From Furfurilactobacillus curtus (GTDB taxonomy: Bacteria; Bacillota; Bacilli; Lactobacillales; Lactobacillaceae): a stretch of 11,701 nucleotides of DNA. The stretch's first letter is position 1. Every line of letters starts with the position of its first letter. This document shows, piece by piece, positions 7,435 through 11,701 of this stretch. Below the pieces are notes generated by a model, which was not told where the DNA came from, did not search any database, and saw nothing but the letters and a program-made list of their open reading frames with translations. The DNA lies in NCBI RefSeq assembly GCF_045862785.1, contig NZ_BQXO01000011.1, forward strand, positions 1 through 11,701, in the 5' to 3' direction. The position numbers and the translations under genes are program-made.

Positions 7435-8728
7435 AGCTATTGCCTCCATTATGTCCGCCCACTAGTGAAGCCCGCTTGATAGCAGTGCCTCCCTTTAATA
7501 AACTGGTCGCGTAAACTAGTTTGGTGAACCCAAATTGCCGGTGAATTTCATCAATCACCTGGTTTAACCGGCTACGGCGAATTTGGTTGCGCGGGGTTTC
7601 AAATAAATTAAGTTGTTGGCCGGAGTTGGCACTTAGTTTACTGCTATAAACACCAATATTCCGGACAGCTTGACCGTCCCAATTCTGACGGAATAACCAC
7701 AATAATTGTTGCGTCAAAACTTGATTGTCATTAGTTGGTTCAATTTTTAAAGCCTGGTTAAAGCCACCGCGACCATCTGCTTCAGCTGCGGCATAGGAAA
7801 ACCCAATGCTTAGCGATAGACACCCCGCCAGTTTATGGTGGTGCCGAAGCCGCGCCGCCACCTGTTCCCCAATTTCTTTAATGACGGTTTCAATTTCGAC
7901 TTGGTTAAAATAATCTCGTGGCAATACTTGCGAATTACCCAGGCTAGCTTCTTTAACCTTAGTTGGTTCCGTAACTTGCGCGCGATCAATTCCCCAGGCC
8001 GTAGCAAATAACTGGCTACCAATGACGCCAAGCTGCTGTTTGAGTAAATAAGGGTTGGTATGGGCTAGCTCATACATATTGTGAATGTGAAGGCGGTTCA
8101 AACGTTTCGCCATACGGGGGCCAATCCCCCAAACGTCCGTTAATTCAGTAATTGACCAAATTTTATCCGGCACAGTTTCGTAATGGATTTCACCGATCAA
8201 TTCATGATTATGTTTAGCGTAAAGGTCTAAGGCTAATTTAGCTTGCACCGGATTGTCACCAATTCCCACGGTGGTATACAAGCCTAGCTTTTGCCGAACT
8301 GTCTTTTGAATCAAGCGTGCCACTTCGCGAACGGAATTGCCAAACAGCCGCCAAGTATGGGTCATATCAAGAATGCTTTCATCAATTGAATACGGCCAAA
8401 CCTCTTTTTCAGTAGTAAATTGATGAAAGATCTGATTGATCTGCAAATTACGTTGAATATAAAGGTTCATGCGCGGGGGCACGACCCACAACCTGGGGTC
8501 ATTGGGTAAGTCACGTTTACGGGAGACGTTGGCTTTAAGATGAAATAAGTGCTTAGCTTCGGGTGACGTGGCTAAAATGAGCCCGCCATTAGTATTTTCA
8601 GCTTCGCTAAGGACCACTAACGGGACTTTTAAGGGATTAAGGCCCCGGGCAACGGCTTCGCAACTAGCATAAAAGGACTTGTTATCGATTAAGAAGAACA
8701 CGCCATGCGGTTCATCATCAAAAAACAT
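7427..8728 (-). CDS. Y-family translesion DNA polymerase, UvrX/UmuC-like
   Basis: A 433-residue error-prone polymerase that copies past damaged bases. The palm begins with FFLIDNKSFYASCEAV, where D15 is the first metal ligand, and YSIDE (113-117) carries the second pair, D116 and E117. GIGDNPVQAKLA (155-166) and the helix-hairpin-helix VWGIGPRMAKRL (199-210) follow, as in UvrX/YqjW proteins. The little-finger domain takes up about 255-365. QLNLF (372-376) fits the sliding-clamp binding motif QLxLF. The C-terminal end (SLLKGGTAIKRASLVGGHNG) is typical of the Firmicutes group. ATG at 8728 has GGAAG upstream. First gene of a three-gene operon with a LexA box in its promoter. Complete, with all catalytic residues. 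Confidence 0.95.
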   Translation of the reverse strand: MFFDDEPHGVFFLIDNKSFYASCEAVARGLNPLKVPLVVLSEAENTNGGLILATSPEAKHLFHLKANVSRKRDLPNDPRLWVVPPRMNLYIQRNLQINQIFHQFTTEKEVWPYSIDESILDMTHTWRLFGNSVREVARLIQKTVRQKLGLYTTVGIGDNPVQAKLALDLYAKHNHELIGEIHYETVPDKIWSITELTDVWGIGPRMAKRLNRLHIHNMYELAHTNPYLLKQQLGVIGSQLFATAWGIDRAQVTEPTKVKEASLGNSQVLPRDYFNQVEIETVIKEIGEQVAARLRHHHKLAGCLSLSIGFSYAAAEADGRGGFNQALKIEPTNDNQVLTQQLLWLFRQNWDGQAVRNIGVYSSKLSANSGQQLNLFETPRNQIRRSRLNQVIDEIHRQFGFTKLVYATSLLKGGTAIKRASLVGGHNGGNSYE

Positions 8729-8757
8729 TTAGATCACTTCCGTTAGCTTTTACCTGT

Positions 8758-8766
8758 ATTGTAGCA
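8758..8766 (-). promoter_or_regulatory. Extended -10 promoter of the polymerase operon
   Basis: Read leftwards, TGcTACAAT (8766-8758) is an extended -10 about 30 bases before the polymerase start. No clear -35 is present; its place is taken by the LexA box just upstream, as expected of a tightly repressed SOS promoter. Confidence 0.7.
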
Positions 8767-8773
8767 TATAAAG

Positions 8774-8787
8774 CAAACGTGTGTTCC
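8774..8787 (-). promoter_or_regulatory. LexA (DinR-type) SOS box
   Basis: On the minus strand GGAACACACGTTTG matches the Gram-positive LexA consensus CGAACRNRYGTTYG at 13 of 14 positions; only the first base differs. It lies directly upstream of the extended -10, where bound LexA would block RNA polymerase. This indicates induction by DNA damage through RecA-triggered LexA cleavage. The neighbouring genes (Y-family polymerase, YolD-like) agree with this. Confidence 0.88.
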
Positions 8788-8819
8788 CTAAGAACTGGCA
8801 GAAAGTTGATTAAAAATAG

Positions 8820-8848
8820 TCGAAAGTCCATTATAGTCATGCTATAAT
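8820..8848 (+). promoter_or_regulatory. Promoter of antitoxin RNA 2
   Basis: An extended -10 TGcTATAAT (8840-8848) with TCGAAA (8820-8825, four of six consensus bases) 17 bases upstream. The TGCTATAATGTA run is also found at antitoxin promoter 1. It points away from the divergent polymerase promoter about 55 bases to the left. Confidence 0.75.
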
Positions 8849-8854
8849 GTAGAC

Positions 8855-8980
8855 AGAAAAAGGGAAGCCCCGCTGATAACAGGACTTCCCATGTAGAGCC
8901 GTTTAAGACGGTGGCAAACTTAATAGATTAGATCAAAAATAATCCATCTGCTCGCCAAAGCTAAGACGGATTATTTTTTT
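8855..8980 (+). ncRNA. Antisense RNA antitoxin of type I toxin-antitoxin locus 2
   Basis: A predicted RNA of about 125 bases that repeats the design of the RNA at 156-281. Its first hairpin (8862-8890) opens with GGGAAG-C-CC and closes with GG-A-CTTCCC; a second (8899-8911) pairs CCGT with ACGG around TTTAAG and runs into GGTGGC. A strong terminator ends it. The 5' half is closely similar to RNA 1, while the terminator stem is unrelated in sequence. It overlaps the end of the toxin 2 mRNA by about 45 bases, through the shared terminator and the final toxin codons. Start and end are inferred from promoter and terminator. Confidence 0.75.
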
Positions 8981-8981
8981 T
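8935..8981. terminator. Bidirectional terminator shared by toxin 2 and antitoxin RNA 2
   Basis: AATAATCC-A-TCT (8938-8949) pairs with AGA-C-GGATTATT (8964-8975), with one mismatch. T-runs lie on both sides when read in each direction (8974-8981 on plus; five T near 8939-8935 on minus). It should end both transcripts and creates the region where they are complementary. Confidence 0.85.
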
Positions 8982-9075
8982 GCTGACTTTTGATCAGCTC
9001 AACAATTAATGCGATTAAGGCCACGATAAAAGTACCGAAAGCCAGCATTAATTGTAAAGCGTCCGACACGGACAC
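8971..9075 (-). CDS. Small holin-like membrane toxin 2 (Hol_Tox-type, type I TA)
   Basis: A 34-residue peptide starting VSVSDALQLMLAFGTFIVAL, with a single hydrophobic segment (about 6-28) and a polar, lysine-rich end (KSQQKK). It aligns with toxin 1 at S2, V3, L7, L9-M10-L11, F13, F16-I17 and A19-L20. Such peptides are membrane-acting toxins of type I systems, annotated as putative holin-like toxins in lactobacilli. The start is a GTG at 9075, with AAAGGAG eight bases upstream; starting here matches the family N-terminus. Its promoter at 9181-9209 leaves a leader of about 100 bases with a five-codon upstream frame. An antisense RNA runs into its 3' end. Toxicity is inferred from family and arrangement. 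Confidence 0.82.
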   Translation of the reverse strand: MSVSDALQLMLAFGTFIVALIALIVELIKSQQKK

Positions 9076-9108
9076 CTAGGCTACTCCTTTCGTTAGGATT
9101 TATGGGCT

Positions 9109-9126
9109 TTAAAGGTTTAACACCAT
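9109..9126 (-). promoter_or_regulatory. Five-codon leader frame in the toxin 2 mRNA
   Basis: ATG at 9126-9124 opens Met-Val-Leu-Asn-Leu-stop, ending 33 bases before the toxin GTG. It is preceded by GGAGG at a workable distance, a stronger site than most in this window. A leader peptide could couple or delay toxin translation, as leader frames do in hok/mok-type systems. Use is inferred. Confidence 0.45.
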
Positions 9127-9180
9127 AAGCACCACCTCCGATTGGAAATAGCCACCGCCTTAACTTCTCTACAGGCTTCA

Positions 9181-9209
9181 ATTATACAAGAGGAATAAAA
9201 TATTGGCTA
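9181..9209 (-). promoter_or_regulatory. Promoter of toxin 2
   Basis: A perfect TATAAT (9186-9181) with TAGCCA (9209-9204) 17 bases upstream. The same -35 hexamer occurs in antitoxin promoter 1. Transcript start near 9174. The leader carries GGCGGTGGC (9159-9151), as does that of toxin 1. Confidence 0.7.
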
Positions 9210-9287
9210 CGTTACAAGAAATCATTTTAGCGCGCGTTTTATAATCAAGTTAGCCAATTAGATCCAGCTAATTGAAAAAATAAAAAA

Positions 9288-10430
9288 CACCAAGACAAAT
9301 CTCTGTTATCATTGATGTTCCAACACAAAAATGAAAGAGGTTATTGTCTTGATGCAAGAACAGAATACCACAGTCCGAGAAAAAGGTCACCACCTAACTT
9401 CATTTGAGCGCGGCAGAATCGCCACCCTACACAGCCAAGGATACTCTAACCGCGCAATTGCTAGAGTTATCGGCGTTTGTCATCAACCAATCAGTAATGA
9501 ACTACGCCGTGGTGAGATCGACCAAGTTAAAAAAGTGAACGGTCAACGGCAATATCACCGCGAGTACTCGCCAGAAGCGGCACAGGCCAAATACGAAGCT
9601 AACCGAATGTCCTGTCATCGACCTTTGAAACTCGCTGGTGTCGCTGACTTTATCAACTACTTTACGGCCCATTTGCACCAAGACGGTTGGTCGCCTGATG
9701 CCGCGGTGGGCCGTGCTAAACTTGAAGGCTTATATCAACCTGAGGAGATGGTTTCGACCAAGACGTTATACCACTATATCGATGCGCAACTACTTGAAGT
9801 CCGTAATCTTGATCTGCTCGAAAAAAACCGGCGCCGCACCAAACACCACCATTCACCCAAGCATAAGCGTCTGGCCGGACGAAGTATCGAAGAGCGACCT
9901 AAAAGTATTGATCAGCGCCAAGAGTTCGGTCACTTTGAGTTGGATACCGTAGTCGGTAAACGTAACGGCCAAGAAAGTGTCATTCTAACGCTGATCGAGC
10001 GCCAATCTCGCTGTCAGATCCTGCGTTTGATTGATGGCCGTGACGCCGATTCAGTCAACTACGAACTGGCTAAGATCTGCCAAGAATACGGGCACATCAT
10101 GAAGTCCGTTACCGCTGACAACGGGGCAGAATTCGCAGCGGCGGGGACGGTGCTTGACGGGGTTGCCGACCTTTATTATGCCCACCCTTACCGCTCTTCA
10201 GAACGAGGCACAAATGAGGCGCATAATCGAATGATCCGTCGTGATGTGCCTAAGGGCCTGTCCATGGATACTTTAGGCCCTAGTGATATCCAAGCAGTGG
10301 AAGCCAAGCTAAACAACTTACCACGCCGGCAGTCAGGTTGCCAAACCCCAAAAGAGCTTTTCTCCGCTGCCGCTGGCTAAAGATTGAATCTTTAAAATAT
10401 GAATATCAATGAAAATACTGTCTTGCCGGG
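9288..10430 (+). mobile_element. IS30-family insertion sequence
   Basis: The transposase is bounded by imperfect terminal inverted repeats. At the left CAAGACA (9291-9297) is followed by CATTGAT (9310-9316); at the right, read inwards, CAAGACA (10425-10419) is followed by CATTGAT (10412-10406). The spacing between the two blocks is 12 bases on the left and about six on the right, so one end carries an indel. The length of about 1.1 kb fits the family. The exact boundaries and the expected 2-3 base target duplication could not be fixed. The left end lies next to the toxin 2 promoter and the right end joins the FRG gene. Confidence 0.75.
9352..10380 (+). CDS. IS30-family DDE transposase
   Basis: A 342-residue transposase that excises and inserts the element. 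The N-terminal helix-turn-helix (FERGRIATLHSQGYSNRAIA, then ISNELRRG) binds the ends. The catalytic triad is D198 in FELDTVVGK, D256 in VTADNGAEF and E289 in RGTNEAHNRMIRR, the IS30 pattern with 32 residues between the last D and E. The start at 9352 is preferred over the ATG at 9331, because AAAGAGG lies before it and the earlier ATG has no ribosome site. The frame is intact, so the element may still move. The composition is visibly more GC-rich than the FRG gene that follows. Confidence 0.93.
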   Translation: MQEQNTTVREKGHHLTSFERGRIATLHSQGYSNRAIARVIGVCHQPISNELRRGEIDQVKKVNGQRQYHREYSPEAAQAKYEANRMSCHRPLKLAGVADFINYFTAHLHQDGWSPDAAVGRAKLEGLYQPEEMVSTKTLYHYIDAQLLEVRNLDLLEKNRRRTKHHHSPKHKRLAGRSIEERPKSIDQRQEFGHFELDTVVGKRNGQESVILTLIERQSRCQILRLIDGRDADSVNYELAKICQEYGHIMKSVTADNGAEFAAAGTVLDGVADLYYAHPYRSSERGTNEAHNRMIRRDVPKGLSMDTLGPSDIQAVEAKLNNLPRRQSGCQTPKELFSAAAG

Positions 10431-10439
10431 ATTTATTGC

Positions 10440-11438
10440 GTGGCTAATTTGTTCTTGCAATTTGGGGAAATCATTTTAGAAGCTAAGAATAATAACAATT
10501 TCATTTATCGAGGGTGTGCATTTGAAAATTATGATTTAGTTCCAACTCTAGCTAGAAAGCTAAGAGCCGAAAGGCCAAACCAAGATATAAGTTTTGACCA
10601 ATATGATATTTTTGCTGCTATTGTAGAAAATGCAGCTAAACGGGGATATAGAGAAGTTAATATGAATGGAAACTCAAACGAACTTTCTCAGCATTACGGG
10701 ATAGACACTAGTTATCTTGACTGGAGTTATTCGGTGTATGTAGCTTTATACTTTGCGTTCACTAGTTATATTAAACAGTTTGTTGACGAAAAAATTTTAG
10801 ATCAAGATATCGATATTTGTAAAATGTATTGTCTTAGAGACGACTTCAATAAGCACAAGTATTGCATATATAGACTTAATAAGACCTTGTATGCTGAATT
10901 AAAGAAGCAATATCCCAAATTACCGCTAATAGTATATGATACTGATCATAAAAACAAAAGAATGGAATCACAACAGGGGCTGCTATCTAGCATAGATACA
11001 AATAATGTGGCGCAAGGTTCTAAGGTTCAAGATTCTCAAATTCAGATATTAGTCGACTGGCTTCATTCTAACAACTCCAGTGATTCTTTAGAAAAAAAAG
11101 ACAATAAATACTTATGGAAGAACGAAACTCTTTTAGAAAAAATAACCTACAAACTACCGCAAAGGGATCGAAATTGTTTACAAAAATATTTACAAGAAAA
11201 CGGCGTCACCAGTACAAAATTATTTCCAGATTTTGAGGGTGTAAAAAAGAACATAGAGTTTTCAGAAGACTATAACATTTTGAGAGATTGGGAAATCGAC
11301 TATCAAGAAGCTCCTCTTCATTCAAATTTTATAGCCAAAGAAGATTTATTGAAAATGGCAAATGGAGATCAGAAGGTTATAGATTCAAGATTAAATACAG
11401 ATCAGCTAAAGGAAGGCGAATTTTTCCTTTTTCACTAA
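10440..11438 (+). CDS. FRG-domain protein, probably missing its native N-terminus
   Basis: A 332-residue frame opened by GTG. The FRG domain is named for a conserved Phe/Tyr-Arg-Gly motif, seen here as FIYRGCAFENYDLVPTLAR (21-39). QHYGIDTSYLDWS (84-96) and VALYF (101-105) match the usual QHYG-x-x-T-x-x-LDW...ALYF block, RMESQQGLL (174-182) matches the R-x-x-x-QQG block, and LFPDFEGV (261-268) the C-terminal block. The biochemical role is not settled; FRG proteins are often found in phage, plasmid and defence contexts. The frame is open upstream into the IS right end, there is no good ribosome site, and the domain starts only 20 residues in, so the insertion has probably removed the original start. 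The gene is markedly AT-rich, which suggests separate origin. It may be a pseudogene or be driven from the IS. Confidence 0.8.
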   Translation: MANLFLQFGEIILEAKNNNNFIYRGCAFENYDLVPTLARKLRAERPNQDISFDQYDIFAAIVENAAKRGYREVNMNGNSNELSQHYGIDTSYLDWSYSVYVALYFAFTSYIKQFVDEKILDQDIDICKMYCLRDDFNKHKYCIYRLNKTLYAELKKQYPKLPLIVYDTDHKNKRMESQQGLLSSIDTNNVAQGSKVQDSQIQILVDWLHSNNSSDSLEKKDNKYLWKNETLLEKITYKLPQRDRNCLQKYLQENGVTSTKLFPDFEGVKKNIEFSEDYNILRDWEIDYQEAPLHSNFIAKEDLLKMANGDQKVIDSRLNTDQLKEGEFFLFH

Positions 11439-11451
11439 GTTAGTTTAATAA

Positions 11452-11482
11452 CCAATAGGGTATACCCTAGTGGCCTTTTTTA
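11452..11482 (+). terminator. Terminator after the FRG gene
   Basis: CCA and TGG flank the perfect 12-base palindrome AGGGTATACCCT (11457-11468), forming a stem followed by CC and six T. It lies 13 bases after the FRG stop codon and separates that gene from the recombinase promoter. Confidence 0.8.
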
Positions 11483-11488
11483 TTTCTG

Positions 11489-11497
11489 TGCTATACT
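11489..11497 (+). promoter_or_regulatory. Promoter of the serine recombinase
   Basis: TGcTATACT is an extended -10 about 47 bases before the recombinase start. The -35 is weak. Downstream, GTTCATTAGAAC (11511-11522) is an inverted repeat in the untranslated leader, a possible operator or recombinase-binding half-site. Confidence 0.55.
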
Positions 11498-11543
11498 AGG
11501 AATTACAAGTGTTCATTAGAACTGTCCAAAAGGAGAATTGGAA

Positions 11544-11701
11544 ATGGCTAAAATCGGTTATGCGCGTGTGAGTTCCAAGGAGCAACATTTAGATCGACAG
11601 TTAGCGGCTTTAAAAGACGTTGACAAATTATTTACGGATAAATTAAGTGGGGCTAACACTAATCGGCCAGAACTGCAAAAAATGCTGGCCTATATTCGTG
11701 A
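11544..11701 (+). CDS. Serine recombinase (resolvase/invertase family), partial
   Basis: The first 52 residues of a serine recombinase, cut by the window end. The N-terminus MAKIGYARVSSKEQHLDRQL carries the catalytic serine S10 in YARVSS, the pairing arginine R8 and the Q-x-x-x-L helix, followed by DKLSGANTNRPELQKML, the usual D-x-x-SG-x-x-x-x-RPxL pattern. Such enzymes resolve plasmid multimers or transposon cointegrates, or invert DNA. The start has AGGAG at 11531-11535, a normal distance upstream. Resolvase or invertase cannot be told from this part. Its presence supports a plasmid or transposon setting. Confidence 0.92.
   Translation, partial: MAKIGYARVSSKEQHLDRQLAALKDVDKLFTDKLSGANTNRPELQKMLAYIR

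Noticed and set aside
8999..9181. 60-codon frame on the minus strand
   Set aside because: It starts at a TTG overlapping the toxin 2 promoter and is out of frame with the toxin, whose start has a good ribosome site and matches its paralogue.
9255..9274. Inverted repeat CAATTAG/CTAATTG as a terminator
   Set aside because: The stem is seven AT-rich pairs and is followed by A rather than T on the plus strand. No gene ends here.
9638..9952. 104-codon frame inside the IS30 transposase
   Set aside because: It is a shadow of the transposase in another frame. The transposase has all catalytic motifs and the shadow has none.

Overview
The window looks like an accessory region, probably a plasmid or an integrated mobile segment, from a low-GC Gram-positive lactic acid bacterium of the Lactobacillaceae. 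The signs are strong AGGAGG-like ribosome sites, TGnTATAAT extended -10 promoters, a Gram-positive (DinR-type) LexA box, a UvrX/YolD-type SOS operon, an IS30-family element and a plasmid-style serine resolvase. No rRNA, tRNA or CRISPR array was seen. The species cannot be named from the sequence alone.

Layout. Positions 1-123 are the end of an unrecognised plus-strand gene. Positions 121-496 hold a compact type I toxin-antitoxin locus: a 29-residue membrane toxin of the holin-like (Hol_Tox) type on the minus strand and a structured antisense RNA on the plus strand, meeting tail to tail at a shared terminator. Positions 555-6589 are a complete type I restriction-modification operon read leftwards, hsdR-hsdM-hsdS, of the EcoR124-like (IC) type. 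Positions 6711-8787 are a second leftward operon: a UvrX/UmuC-like Y-family DNA polymerase, an unrecognised small basic protein and a YolD-like protein. The last two genes overlap their upstream neighbour by 8 bases. The operon ends in a strong terminator and starts from an extended -10 promoter overlapped by a near-perfect LexA box. Positions 8820-9209 hold a second toxin-antitoxin locus of the same family and orientation. Positions about 9288-10430 are an IS30-family element with an intact DDE transposase. Positions 10440-11438 are an FRG-domain gene whose 5' end abuts the IS and is probably truncated. After a terminator, a serine recombinase begins at 11544 and runs off the window.

How the parts fit. 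The restriction-modification operon and the SOS mutagenesis operon are bracketed by two paralogous type I toxin-antitoxin loci, giving about 9 kb in which defence, DNA-damage tolerance and post-segregational stability sit together. The two antisense RNAs are very alike in promoter and 5' hairpins but differ in their 3' terminator regions, where they overlap their toxin mRNAs. This suggests that the 3' part gives specificity and that the 5' part might cross-talk. Both toxin genes were missed by simple ORF length criteria and were found by reading the opposite strand of the sRNA-like blocks.

The least explained parts are the twin toxin-antitoxin arrangement, the small protein between the polymerase and the YolD-like protein, and the FRG gene joined to the IS right end. 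No wholly new system could be demonstrated from sequence alone.
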